Shown in pieces: positions 25,002-34,800 of a DNA stretch of 64,000 bases. The stretch is from an uncultured Cellulosilyticum sp. Lineage in GTDB: Bacteria > Bacillota > Clostridia > Lachnospirales > Cellulosilyticaceae. The notes below the pieces were generated by a model. It searched no databases. It saw nothing but the letters and a program-made list of their open reading frames with translations, and had not been told where the DNA came from. Each line of letters starts with the position of its first letter. The first letter of the stretch is position 1. The stretch lies in assembly GCA_934725855.1 (NCBI GenBank), contig CAKVCL010000012.1, positions 1-64,000 on the forward strand, in the 5' to 3' direction. The translations under genes were made by a program, and so were the position numbers.

Positions 25002-25769
25002 CTATGCTCTTCCTAACTCATTAACTGCTTTTCCTAAAAGGGTGTCTTGAGTTTGAACCATTTTTTGGTTCATTTCATATGCTCTTGCTACTGTAATCAT
25101 ATCTACCATAGCAGAAACTGTATTGACATTAGATACTTCTAGGAAATTTTGAATAATTTCTCCTGTAAATGGCACTCTTTGACCATTAGAAGTATATAAA
25201 TTGTCATCCATCTTTTGAAGTGAATTTAAGTCAGCAAAATTTGCTACGTCTAACGTATCAATATAGTTATTTCCTACATATACTTCACCATTTTCTTTGA
25301 TAACAAGTTGTGAGCCTTGGCTAAAATAATCTTCTCCTAGTTCAATAGCCCCTTCCTGTCCCATCACTGGATAACCTTCTTTTGTTACCAGTTGTCCAAA
25401 TTGATTAATTGATAGGTTTCCATCTCTTGTATAGGCTAGTCCATTTGGCGTTTGTACTGTAAAAAAACCATCTCCTTGAATAGCAAAATCTGTTTCAAGA
25501 TTAGTTGCAACAACTGACCCTTGTGAGAAATCAGTATAAACACCATCTATTTTTGCTCCATATGTAATTTTTCCTATAACGGCATTATTAGGTTCAAAGT
25601 TCTGATGATCATTTAATCTTGCTAAATACTCTTCTTTAAAAGAAGAAATAGAAGCAACATCCTTTTTATATCCTGTGGTTCCTGCATTAGCCAAATCATT
25701 AGATACGAGGTCTAACCTTTTTGCCTGTACATTCATCCCCATTGCTGCTGTGTACAGCCCTCTTACCAT
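25002..25769 (-). CDS. flagellar rod protein of the FlgF/FlgG family
   Basis: A 255-residue paralogue of the downstream flgG: MVRGLYTAAMGMNVQAKRLD, SNDLANAGTTGYKKD, and EVSNVNTVSAMVDMITVARAYEMNQKM in substance at the C-terminus. It is a rod protein, probably the FlgF-position subunit (flhO in Bacillus). The start is ATG 25767-25769 with AAGGAAGGTG upstream; the extra frame to 25814 has no ribosome binding site. It lies 114 bases after mbl and may be transcribed from there or from a promoter in the AT-rich gap. Confidence 0.88.
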   Translation of the reverse strand: MVRGLYTAAMGMNVQAKRLDLVSNDLANAGTTGYKKDVASISSFKEEYLARLNDHQNFEPNNAVIGKITYGAKIDGVYTDFSQGSVVATNLETDFAIQGDGFFTVQTPNGLAYTRDGNLSINQFGQLVTKEGYPVMGQEGAIELGEDYFSQGSQLVIKENGEVYVGNNYIDTLDVANFADLNSLQKMDDNLYTSNGQRVPFTGEIIQNFLEVSNVNTVSAMVDMITVARAYEMNQKMVQTQDTLLGKAVNELGRA

Positions 25770-25883
25770 TTTTTCACCTTCCTTGTAATTTCTTAACCAC
25801 TTAAAACTTCTCAAAATTTATATAACACTTAAATAATCACATTTATATAGCATCACTTAGCTGCTTGTTGTTTTCTAAAAATA

Positions 25884-26882
25884 TTATCTTGCCTCTTCTG
25901 TATACTGCTCTTCAACCCATACTCCAGTTCCAATAGCTACACAAGACATTGCGTCCTCAGCAATTACTGTATTAATACCTGTTTCTGATGTAATTAGCTT
26001 GTCCAATCCATAAATTAAACTTCCTCCACCTGTTAAAACAATGCCTCGATCAGCAATATCAGCAGCAAGTTCAGGCGGTGTAATTTCAAGCACAGCTTTG
26101 ATACCTTCTATAATACTTGCAACAGGCTCATCAAGTGCTTCTTTTACTTCTTCGGATGAAACACAAATATTTTTAGGTAATCCTGAAACTAAATTGCGCC
26201 CTCTTATTTCTATTTCGGCAGAAACTTCTCTTTTAAATACACTTCCAACATTAATTTTTATTTCTTCTGCAGTTCTTTCTCCAATAAGCATGCTGTATTT
26301 CTTTCTCATATACTTAACGATTGTCTCATCAAAATTGTCTCCTGCTACCTTTAATGACTTTTTAGCAACTGCACTGCCTAATGAAATAACTGCAATATCA
26401 GTTGTTCCACCACCTATATCCACAATCATGCTTCCGCAAGGCCTACTAATATCAATACCCGCTCCAATAGCTGCCGCAATTGGTTCTTCTATAGTCGCCA
26501 CATGCCTTGCTCCAGCTAATTTAGTCGCATCCACTACTGCACGCCTTTCTACTTCTGTAACTCCACTAGGCACACATACCCCTATACGCGGTTTAACTAA
26601 TCTATGTCCTATCGCTTTATGTATAAAAAACTTAAGCATTTGTTCCGTTGCATTGTAATCAGATATAACCCCCTGTCTAAGTGGTCTTATCGTTACAATA
26701 TTAGCTGGCGTTCTACCTAACATTTTTCTTGCTTCTTCTCCAACTGCAATAACTTCTTTTGTTCTCTCTTTAATTGCCACAACGGAAGGTTCTCTAATTA
26801 CGATTCCTTTCCCCTTTACATAAACAAGAACATAAGCTGTTCCCAAATCTATGCCTATATCTGCTGTACCCCATCCAAACAT
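25884..26882 (-). CDS. mbl: MreB-like cell-shape actin Mbl
   Basis: A 332-residue bacterial actin: ADIGIDLGTAYVLVY (residues 7-21) is the phosphate-1 loop, DIGGGTTDIAVISLG the phosphate-2 loop, and GIVLTGGGSLIYGLD the adenosine motif. The protein forms membrane-bound filaments that guide cell-wall elongation. I choose Mbl rather than MreB because it lies between spoIIID and the flhO/flhP-type rod genes, the location of mbl in B. subtilis, and is not linked to mreC/mreD. GGAG (AAAGGAGAATCTAC) precedes the ATG. In many Clostridia this locus copy is annotated mreB. Confidence 0.88.
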   Translation of the reverse strand: MFGWGTADIGIDLGTAYVLVYVKGKGIVIREPSVVAIKERTKEVIAVGEEARKMLGRTPANIVTIRPLRQGVISDYNATEQMLKFFIHKAIGHRLVKPRIGVCVPSGVTEVERRAVVDATKLAGARHVATIEEPIAAAIGAGIDISRPCGSMIVDIGGGTTDIAVISLGSAVAKKSLKVAGDNFDETIVKYMRKKYSMLIGERTAEEIKINVGSVFKREVSAEIEIRGRNLVSGLPKNICVSSEEVKEALDEPVASIIEGIKAVLEITPPELAADIADRGIVLTGGGSLIYGLDKLITSETGINTVIAEDAMSCVAIGTGVWVEEQYTEEAR

Positions 26883-26984
26883 GTAGATTCTCCTTTTATG
26901 AATATTATTAGCCTTATTTTATCATATTATATCACTAACAAGACTTGTTTTACAAAATATTTTGCCACTTTACTAAAACTACAA

Positions 26985-27029
26985 AAAGGCACTAACAAAG
27001 TAGTAAATTCCTACTCTATTAGTACCTTT
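26985..27029 (-). terminator. terminator after spoIIID
   Basis: An interrupted stem (AAAGGTACTAA...AGTAG with CTACT...TTAGTGCCTTT) of about 16 pairs over 45 bases, with a T-rich 3' side on the minus strand. It starts 7 bases past the spoIIID stop. Confidence 0.75.
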
Positions 27030-27035
27030 CTCGTT

Positions 27036-27290
27036 TTATTTTATTAAATGTGAATATTTCTCTTTAGTTGCCAGCCCACCTCTTAAATGCCTTTCGGCCT
27101 TGTTAAGCTCCAATACTTTCCTTGCTTCATGAGCCAGCTTAGGATTAATTTTCTCAAGTCTTTCCGTTACATCTTTATGCACTGTACTTTTACTAATGCC
27201 AAACCTCTTGGCTGTTTCCCTAACAGTCGCATTAGAACTTATGATATACTTTGCAGCTTCAACGGCTCTTTCTTCTATATAAGCTTTCAA
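27036..27290 (-). CDS. spoIIID: sporulation transcription factor SpoIIID
   Basis: An 84-residue DNA-binding protein with a helix-turn-helix: TVRETAKRFGISKSTVHKDV at about residues 22-41, then a basic C-terminal helix (RHLRGGLATKEKY). SpoIIID regulates mother-cell genes under sigma-E during sporulation. The start is a TTG at 27288-27290, about seven bases after GGGGGA; no ATG is available upstream. It is followed by mbl as in B. subtilis. It is good evidence that the organism forms endospores. Confidence 0.93.
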   Translation of the reverse strand: MKAYIEERAVEAAKYIISSNATVRETAKRFGISKSTVHKDVTERLEKINPKLAHEARKVLELNKAERHLRGGLATKEKYSHLIK

Positions 27291-27405
27291 GAAAAGGTCC
27301 CCCTTAATAAGACTCTTGATTTAATCTTATGCAAGGCCCTTCCTACTTATTACAAGGAAATTAAGCATTTGTCTAAAAAAATGAACAGCTTGTCTTTTTA
27401 TTCAA

Positions 27406-28467
27406 TTAATGTTGATATTGCTTTCTTAACTTAATAACTTCATCTATATCAATTTCCATCCTATCAGCAATAGTCTCATCATCTAAAATATCTAAAAAAG
27501 CAATGATAATCTGTCTTTTTTCTTGCAAACGACCTTGCTCTAATCCCTGTGCTATGCCACGCTCTATACCTTGTTCTATACCTTGTTCTATACCTTGTTC
27601 TATACCTCGTTCCATTCCTTCTTTTTGTGCATTTATAATAAGGTTATCAAGGTCTAAAATTTCTCTAACTGTCCTAGCCATACGTTCCACCTCTTTATCA
27701 TTTATGTTATTTTCTTTGGAAAAATAATCAACAAAATCTGTTGCTAACAACCCTAATACGTTTTTATAATATTGGGCTACTTCTACTTCCTGATGTGCTA
27801 AGTTCGTCTTAAGTACTTCATGCTCTCTTTGAAAACTATTATAGTCATCTGTATAAAGAGCTTTCATTAACTGCAAGAAAATGCTTGGCATAGAAGTATT
27901 CTCCATAACTTGCCTATATCTCTTTCCACCTAAATCTACTAAGTGCATTTTAAAATGAACACCGGCTTCTGATATCCTTGGTCCTTTAAAATATTGCTCC
28001 ATTTGTATAGGCATATTACACTCATCATTACCAAGATAAATAAGTATCGGTACTGGTCTTGGTAGTCCTCTTTCAATATTAAACTGATTACTATTTAATT
28101 TTTCTAACATAGTTGCTGTCATATACTCTAACATTCTAAAAACCATTGTTTTATCGTTAGTTGTCTGATTTTCGATAAAAATAATGAATTCTAGATTTTC
28201 TTCTTCTGTTCTAAATTCTAAAGCTAAATCTAACCTTTTAAATCGATTAAAATCACTACTTGATATTTTCTCTTCACTTAAACTATACATATTATACTCA
28301 ATATTAGGGGTAGATAATAATCTTTGTATAAATGCTTCTAGTAATAAATCTTCATTAATATGTGCTACTTCTTTAACAAATAGCAAAGTTTCCTTAGGAA
28401 ACTTAAACAAATTTTTCATTAATAAATCTTTTGAGATATTATTGGAGTTCATAGTAGTATTTTTCAT
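27406..28467 (-). CDS. Rpn/PD-(D/E)XK nuclease-family protein with GIEQ repeats
   Basis: A 353-residue protein of the recombination-promoting nuclease (Rpn) / transposase-like group. The PD-(D/E)XK core is visible as RLDLALEF (Asp about residue 79) followed by FIIFIENQ (Glu-x-Gln, about 94-101). The C-terminal third has a run of four GIEQ-type units, then EQGRLQEKRQ and a small helical tail (DDETIADRMEID). Rpn proteins are DNA endonucleases in enteric bacteria; their natural role is unsettled. It interrupts the otherwise conserved spoIIQ-spoIIID order, so it is probably an insertion. A second family member is at 42556-43431. Confidence 0.75.
   Translation of the reverse strand: MKNTTMNSNNISKDLLMKNLFKFPKETLLFVKEVAHINEDLLLEAFIQRLLSTPNIEYNMYSLSEEKISSSDFNRFKRLDLALEFRTEEENLEFIIFIENQTTNDKTMVFRMLEYMTATMLEKLNSNQFNIERGLPRPVPILIYLGNDECNMPIQMEQYFKGPRISEAGVHFKMHLVDLGGKRYRQVMENTSMPSIFLQLMKALYTDDYNSFQREHEVLKTNLAHQEVEVAQYYKNVLGLLATDFVDYFSKENNINDKEVERMARTVREILDLDNLIINAQKEGMERGIEQGIEQGIEQGIERGIAQGLEQGRLQEKRQIIIAFLDILDDETIADRMEIDIDEVIKLRKQYQH
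27564..27611 (-). repeat. four tandem 12-bp units inside the Rpn-like gene
   Basis: CTATACCTTGTT (plus strand) occurs three times in a row, and a fourth copy has one change (CTCGTT). The units encode GIEQ or GIER. Whole-codon units keep the frame, so copy number could vary without breaking the gene. Confidence 0.85.
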
Positions 28468-28569
28468 TGATGCCTTACTCCTTTATTTGTTATAAAGTCA
28501 TTATACATGCAAAAAAATATTAAATCAACTGAACTAATGTTTAACTACATTCAATATCCTATTACAAGA

Positions 28570-28689
28570 AAGAGACTGCTCTATTAAGCATTTTTACTTA
28601 TATTGATACAACTTTCAACTCAAACAAATTTAATTTGGGTTAACTAATTGTATATTATAAGATATATGCTTTTAATACGACAGTCTCTT
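28570..28689 (-). repeat. 120-bp element with terminal inverted repeats, copy 2
   Basis: Perfect 9-bp ends (AAGAGACTG, 28570-28578; CAGTCTCTT, 28681-28689), with internal AAGCAT/ATGCTT and ATACAA/TTGTAT pairs at the same places as in copy 1 (10608-10730). The long blocks TATATGCTTTTA and ACTTATATT are shared with small changes. It sits in the 267-base gap between spoIIQ and the Rpn gene. It has no open frame. Confidence 0.65.
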
Positions 28690-28734
28690 CTGTAAATCTT
28701 ATACACCATATTTTATGCTAACGTTTTCTTAGCA

Positions 28735-29688
28735 TTATTCTGCATAACCTAGGTCAACCCCATCAGCTTTTACCTGTTGATTACTAAGGTCAAGATAATT
28801 TAATGGATTAACTACTTCATCATTGTGTGTAACTTGTAAATAAATATTATCTCCTAAACCGATAAATGCGCCTTTTGGACTACCGATAGTGCCCAATACA
28901 TCTCCTGCATTTACAACCGTTCCTACAAGTTCTTCATTAACTTGCCCACCTTGGAATCCATACATACTTACATAACCATTACCATGGTCAACTACCATCA
29001 ACTTTCCTACATAAGGCATACCTGCTTCAAGGTATTCTGATGAATCATCTACAATCTTAGTGACTGTACCTTTAGCTACTGCTTTAACTTCTGCGCCCTC
29101 ATTAGCACTAATACAGATGCCAAATGTACGCATCGTTTGATTTAATGACTCACTAAACCAGTGTTTTGTACTTTCGTCTGTATAAGGTACAACCACATCA
29201 CCTTCTACTGGCCATTTAAATGTATCTCCTTCTGCAAAGAATGGTTCATTGCTGGTAGCTGTAGTTGATTTGAAAGTTTCTGGTTTAATCTCTTCTTCTA
29301 CCAAAGTGCTGTCCTGCGTTGAAACTTCTTCTGGTTTAGTTTGTACTGATTCATTATTTGTAGCATTAGATAAGGAAGTATTTGGCGCAGCTTCATCAAC
29401 TTTTGCTTCAGAATCATTAACCACATTTTCATCATTTACGCTTTCCTCTACCACGCCATTTCCTTCCTCTGTCATATCTAAATCATCTTCTTCTATAGCT
29501 GCATCATTTGTAAGCTCGTTTAAGTTATTAGCATCTGTCAATTGATTTTGTGCATAAGGATTTGCTTCGTTTTTAACATTCCCACCTTTATTAGGTACTA
29601 AGAAAATAGCAGCAACTGCTCCAATACATATAGCGCCTGTGGCAACATAAAAACGATATTTTTTTAATAGGTTTGTAAGTTTTTTCAT
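28735..29688 (-). CDS. spoIIQ: SpoIIQ-like LytM-domain protein
   Basis: A 317-residue membrane-anchored protein: basic N-terminus, one membrane helix (about 13-31), an acidic Asn/Glu/Ser-rich linker (about 40-150) and a C-terminal LytM/M23 fold (about 155-300). SpoIIQ is made in the forespore, and its partner SpoIIIAH is made in the mother cell; together they link the two during engulfment. The LytM metal ligands look lost: the usual HxxxD becomes TFGICIS, YxHL becomes YGFQ, and HxH becomes YLQVT, although VDHGNGY remains. It is therefore probably a binding module, not an active peptidase. Position after spoIID supports the identity. Confidence 0.82.
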   Translation of the reverse strand: MKKLTNLLKKYRFYVATGAICIGAVAAIFLVPNKGGNVKNEANPYAQNQLTDANNLNELTNDAAIEEDDLDMTEEGNGVVEESVNDENVVNDSEAKVDEAAPNTSLSNATNNESVQTKPEEVSTQDSTLVEEEIKPETFKSTTATSNEPFFAEGDTFKWPVEGDVVVPYTDESTKHWFSESLNQTMRTFGICISANEGAEVKAVAKGTVTKIVDDSSEYLEAGMPYVGKLMVVDHGNGYVSMYGFQGGQVNEELVGTVVNAGDVLGTIGSPKGAFIGLGDNIYLQVTHNDEVVNPLNYLDLSNQQVKADGVDLGYAE

Positions 29689-29914
29689 ATTCTACACCTC
29701 CGACATGTTAAGTATCGCCAGAGTTTTTTTTAATTATTCAATTGTTCTAATTTTTATTTATACTATTTTTATTTGTACTACTCTTTATTCATATTGTTCC
29801 TCATTTTATCTTCACTAACCTGTTTATCAGCTTTTTATTTATACTTATTATATATTGGCAACTTATCCTGTATTCATTTGCATCACTTTCTCCTCACAAG
29901 CATACATATTATAT

Positions 29915-30820
29915 TTACTGAACTTCATAGTCTTCAATAGTCACGTCGGTATAATAATACTTTAATATTTCTTCATATAACATGCCTTGTTTAGCCAGTT
30001 CATTAGCACCATTTACACTAAGTCCTATGCCATCTCCAATTCCTCTTACATCAAAAATCATCTCATCCCCTGAGTTATAGATTTTAAACGCAGAAGATGG
30101 CAACTTAAATAGCTCTTTCATTTTTTCCCCAGACAATGTCACATTACCAATTTGCATTGCGATGACATAACCCGCTTCATCTTTTTTTACAACCTGAATT
30201 TGCTGCTCCAGTAACTGGTGATCTATTACAATACTCGGGTAAGCCTCCTGTAGTATCTCCACCATTTTAGCTTTTGAATAACTCATTTGCTCGCTTACCT
30301 TATCCATACTGCTTTCAACACTTTTTAAATAAGGTACTTCTTGTTTATATATACTTTTAGCATTCCTTGTTCTCCCACTACTCGCTTCATGATAAAGTGC
30401 TTCTATTGGTTTATTATCATACATTAATATCTTCTTTGCCGTTGCATCAACTGCTTTTTTATATGTAGAATAAATCTCTTCGTACTGTTCTTCTCCCCAT
30501 AAAGCGTGCATCTCTTTTTCTGTATAGCCAACAATAGCACCCTGCTTTTGAATTCCTAATATACGCCTTGCCATATAGGTTCTTGCTACGACTGCTTGTG
30601 CTTTAATTGCCTCCATCTCATAGGAATATGGAATTTCTTTTGCTAGTATCCCAATAAGAGTAGTTTCATTAATAATATCGGTCTCCTCTTTTTGATTAGC
30701 AATTTCTTGCTTGGTAGTTTGATACACCCCTACTTCTATTCCACTTATATGGACTATAAAAATAGGTAGCAAAACTAAACAGCTACCTACACAAATCATC
30801 AATTTTAAATACTCTCTCAT
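29915..30820 (-). CDS. spoIID: stage II sporulation protein D (SpoIID)
   Basis: A 301-residue protein with an N-terminal membrane anchor (YLKLMICVGSCLVLLPIFIV, about residues 4-23) and a SpoIID/LytB domain: EMEAIKAQAVVARTYMARRI, ALYHEASSGRTRNAKSIY and DVRGIGDGIGLSVNGANELA. SpoIID is a lytic transglycosylase that trims septal peptidoglycan during forespore engulfment. The start is ATG 30818-30820 after AAGGAGG; the frame extending to 30871 lacks a ribosome binding site. It follows ywmB and precedes spoIIQ, as in Bacillus. The 226 bases to spoIIQ are AT-rich with nothing I could assign. Confidence 0.92.
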   Translation of the reverse strand: MREYLKLMICVGSCLVLLPIFIVHISGIEVGVYQTTKQEIANQKEETDIINETTLIGILAKEIPYSYEMEAIKAQAVVARTYMARRILGIQKQGAIVGYTEKEMHALWGEEQYEEIYSTYKKAVDATAKKILMYDNKPIEALYHEASSGRTRNAKSIYKQEVPYLKSVESSMDKVSEQMSYSKAKMVEILQEAYPSIVIDHQLLEQQIQVVKKDEAGYVIAMQIGNVTLSGEKMKELFKLPSSAFKIYNSGDEMIFDVRGIGDGIGLSVNGANELAKQGMLYEEILKYYYTDVTIEDYEVQ

Positions 30821-30937
30821 AGTCCGCCTCCTTGTCCATCTGTATTCAATACTATATCTTATAAAATACAATCTAAACAGTTTGTACCTCTATTTATTAT
30901 ATGAACACCAAAGGTAGATATGAGAAGTTTATAGTTA

Positions 30938-31726
30938 TTAAAAAGGAAGATTATATAAAGGAAATGCAACAACTACTTCTGTCTGTTTGACTTCATCATT
31001 ATATTTAAAACCTACTTGAATATTGATTTTCATATTGTCTTTTCCTTTAATAAAGTCACCAAAATAAGGTGTATACGCATAATACACATAAGTAGATTCA
31101 TTTAAATCATCTACATAGTAGTCTTTATACTGAGCGGAAAATGCTTTAAAAATCTTGCTTACAGTCTCTCTTCCCTCTTCGGATGAAATTTTTCCTTCAA
31201 TATGCCCTATAAAATAAATATTCTCATGTATATCTGAAATCCATTCCCTAAGCTTAGCTTTTCCGCCACTTGTTATCTCGTCTAGCTGACTTGCATCATT
31301 TCCTGCAATGCTTATTTTACAATAGGTATTGTAAGAAATGTCCTTTTGATTTTTAATACTAAAGTTATACTGCATTTCTTCTACATCATTAAAAGTTTTC
31401 ACTTCTATTAAATCTTTTTCCTGTCTAAATGAAGTATTAATTCCTTCATCTTTTGCATCTTGCGCTGTAATATCCCGTTTATTGATAGTTAATGAAGTCA
31501 CAAGCTCATTATTCATCTTTTGCAAATCTTCTAAACTGAGAGCTTCACTTTTTTGAATCCCACTTAATTCAACGCCCATCTTTTCATAAACAATGTCTTG
31601 TAGCTCTATTTTGTTATAAAGTCTGCTTACTTCATTAGGTACAATTTTATACATTTCCTTAGCAAATATATAACTTGCACACATGGCAGCTATAATCAAA
31701 ATACTCATTGCAATCTTTTTTCTCAT
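30938..31726 (-). CDS. ywmB: YwmB-family exported protein
   Basis: A 262-residue protein with an N-terminal signal or anchor (MSILIIAAMCASYIFA, about 7-22) and a two-layer alpha/beta body. It corresponds to the YwmB/TATA-box-binding-like family whose gene lies next to spoIID in Bacillus. The sequence shows no catalytic motif. The function is unknown, but genetic linkage suggests a part in sporulation or wall metabolism. It is immediately downstream of the terminator of the giant surface protein genes; the ATG lies inside the transcribed flank of that hairpin. Confidence 0.75.
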   Translation of the reverse strand: MRKKIAMSILIIAAMCASYIFAKEMYKIVPNEVSRLYNKIELQDIVYEKMGVELSGIQKSEALSLEDLQKMNNELVTSLTINKRDITAQDAKDEGINTSFRQEKDLIEVKTFNDVEEMQYNFSIKNQKDISYNTYCKISIAGNDASQLDEITSGGKAKLREWISDIHENIYFIGHIEGKISSEEGRETVSKIFKAFSAQYKDYYVDDLNESTYVYYAYTPYFGDFIKGKDNMKINIQVGFKYNDEVKQTEVVVAFPLYNLPF

Positions 31727-31729
31727 ACT

Positions 31730-31771
31730 AAAACCCCATCTCCACTAATAATAGTTAGAGTATGGGGTTTT
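31730..31771 (-). terminator. terminator after the giant surface protein genes
   Basis: AAAACCCCAT (31730-31739) pairs with ATGGGGTTTT (31762-31771); the loop is 22 bases and can fold further. It lies between the 31845-36191 gene and the ywmB start, only four bases from the ywmB ATG. Confidence 0.7.
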
Positions 31772-31844
31772 TAGTGCTACTTTATTCACTTATATGAAAT
31801 TTTTATCCAACTAGAAATTTGATTTTTTATTGAAACTGAACTTT

Positions 31845-34800
31845 CTATTCAATCGCTAAAGCAATCCAGTCACATAATTCTGCGTAAGTAACATTTGCTT
31901 TTGGACTGGTCATGGACTCAATAAGCCCAGCAGCATATGCCTTAGAAACGGCTTGTGCATAATTTGCACTTACACCTGGGAAAGTCATATTAGATGCTTT
32001 GAGCTTATTGCCATGCTTAATCTCATAAAGTTTAACAACACCAGCAAGTGCTTCTTCCCTAGTCACATTGCCTCGATTTCCATTATATAAACCAGCTGCT
32101 CTTGCTGCTTTATAGTCTGCTTCGCTAGCCCCTTGAGTTAAATTAATGTTTTGCGTTTCTCTTGCAACCCCTAACATCAAGGTTACATATTGACTGCCCA
32201 TTACCTTTGAATTTTCTGTATATGGGTTACCAAGTCCCATAATATTGTAGTTACTTGATAAGGCATTCATTATATAACTAGAGCTTGCGCCACTATCTGC
32301 AATACTTCTTGAATATAAAGCATTTAATCCAGGATATGAAGTCGTAAAGCTTAAGAGCTTGTTGTTTTCAGTATCTACTTGATATTGGTAAGTATCCCAA
32401 TCACCTTTTGCATAGTTATAAGAATAAGTAAATAGATTCTCATAATTGTAGTTTCCAGGTGCTTCAGAATTTAATTTAACGGTCATTGGTTTGTTTAATG
32501 TATTAACTTTCGTTGACTTACCTTCACTTCTAAACAGAATCTGTAAATCTTCCCCAGCCACATAATTGTCTGGTTGTGGTCTTATATAAGCAGCAATATC
32601 TGTGCTACTTTTTCTTGTTAAATCAATCTGAAGGGTATCAGCGCCAGCATATTCTTGTAAATAAGATTTAAGTGCTTCCCCTGGAATTTGATACGTACCA
32701 ATATTGGTAACAACTTGTAAGTTCATTCCTTGATTAGAAAGCGTATCCATAATCTTAACTGGCATTTTAAGTCTTCTTGTTAAAGCATCATATTTGCCTT
32801 TGTAGTTCTTTAATGTAACGGTATAATTGTATTCTTTATTACTAAGAATCTGAGTCGTAATCTTAGCTGCATCTACCATTTCGTAGGTCCAAATATCATT
32901 TTTAAAGGTTTCAACAACTGGTGTTTCATATTCTACAACATTAGGATTTTCTCCACCTTCGTATTCAGAATTAGACGTAGAAGTAATAACTCTTACCATA
33001 TCACAAAATTCAGATTCTTTAACGATTTCTTGTTTAGTTTCCTCATTTGTATAGGTTACAATAGTTTTTACTCTAAAATAATAAGGATAATTAGGTCTTA
33101 AATTATTAAATCTAACCAGTGTTTTCCCTAACACTTCATATGTAATTTTTTCTTGGTCATCTGTATTTTGCCCATTATTTCCTTGTGCATTGCCTGTATT
33201 ATTATTGCCTGTATTCTCACCTGATGTATTTACAGTTATTGCATCAGCAAATTCAACATTGTCTGCCATTTCAAGAACATAAGAATATACTTTTGCGCTT
33301 GTTTCACTTTCCACATCTGAAGGATCTTTTATCCATTCTACTGTAATGTAATTTTCGCCAACTGGCTTGAAATCTTTTCCTGAAGCTAAAATACTTTGAT
33401 AATCAGCTTTTCCTAACCCTCTTGGTGGATCTGGAGCTGCAATGGTTTTGGTTGTTTCTGTTACTGGATTACTCCATTTAGATTGTTCATTTCCTTGTTT
33501 TTGTTTAGCTCTTAGCCAAATATTATAGGTTGATTCTGGCTGTAATCCTGTGATTTTTATCACCACATTACCATTTTCATCTATATTATAATTTTCATCT
33601 CCAGGTACGTCTGTTATTGTAAATTCCCATGGTGTGGCTTTTTCTGGATCTTCTAATCTACTGTAGACTAACTCATAATCAAATCGATTATTATATTTCC
33701 AAAAAACAGTTATGGACTCATCCGTTGTTGCATCCTTTTTTAACTGCAAAACGGGAACAGTTGGTATTGGATTTAAATCCTCTTGGTTTGGTGCTGTTGT
33801 AGCAATAACATAGCTTGGATATGATATTAATTTCTTATCTCCATTAACGACGCGGTATGCCCTAACTAAGATTAAGTATCTTGTATTAGGCTCTAGTCCT
33901 TCTTCAGTCCACTCAAGCCATTCTTCATTTCTAGTTTCCTTATTTTCTGTTGGTATATTAGGATTAACATTTTGATTCCAAGGAATATCCTTAGTATCCT
34001 CTTCCATATCAGTTAATATCCAGTCTTGTATCTTATGATTTTGATCATTCGCTGAATTCCCAGTTGATACAAATTCCATTGCTTTTTGATATGGGATAAC
34101 TTTAGTTTCATATTTTGTATCAGCCCCTAATATAACTTGACGTGTTCTATAAGCTCCTGATGTAGTTGTTGTCCAACCTAATACTTGACTTACATCATCA
34201 GATGTCTCCAGTACCTTATTCTCATCTTCTTCACTTTCACCTTTAAATCTAATGAATGGATCTTCTTTCCCCTTAAATACTTCTGAGTTCCATTGTTCTG
34301 CTTGTAATTTTTGTCCAATTGCTTGATACTTTCCTCTCTCAGCTTGATCTGCTATAAGGATTTCATACCAATTGGTTCTCCATCTCAAAGTAGCTGAATT
34401 AGTTGTCGTACCTTGTAATTTTAATGGGGGTTTAGCAAGTGATGGTGGTGTAAAAATTTCTTCTGTTATCTTTGTTGTAATACTTGTAATGGTTGGTTCT
34501 GAATAGAAAAATTCATCATCATTTTCACTTCCCCATAGTCTTTTTGCAACGATTTTAATATAATAGGTTTTATTTGGCTCAATTTCAGCCTCTGTATTGT
34601 ACTGAGTTGTATACTTTGTAAGTTTTTTCTTGAATCCTATAACCTTTTCTGAATCAGCATTGACAATTTGTTCTTCTTTTGATTTTCCTATTTCTTGATT
34701 TTTGTAGGTTGGAGAAATGTTACTAAAATCATTCTTATCAGATACATAAATGTCATATTTTAAATCTTCATCAATAATTGGATTTCCATTTTCATCTTTC

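Noticed and set aside
26041..26658. 205-codon open frame on the plus strand opposite mbl
   Set aside because: Lies entirely within a strongly conserved gene on the other strand; a shadow caused by codon bias.
27564..27611. Possible CRISPR-like array
   Set aside because: Four 12-bp units without spacers, in frame inside a protein gene.
29689..29914. Forespore sigma-F or sigma-G promoter before spoIIQ
   Set aside because: Several GTATA-like boxes occur in the AT-rich gap, but none has a convincing -10 partner at the right distance.
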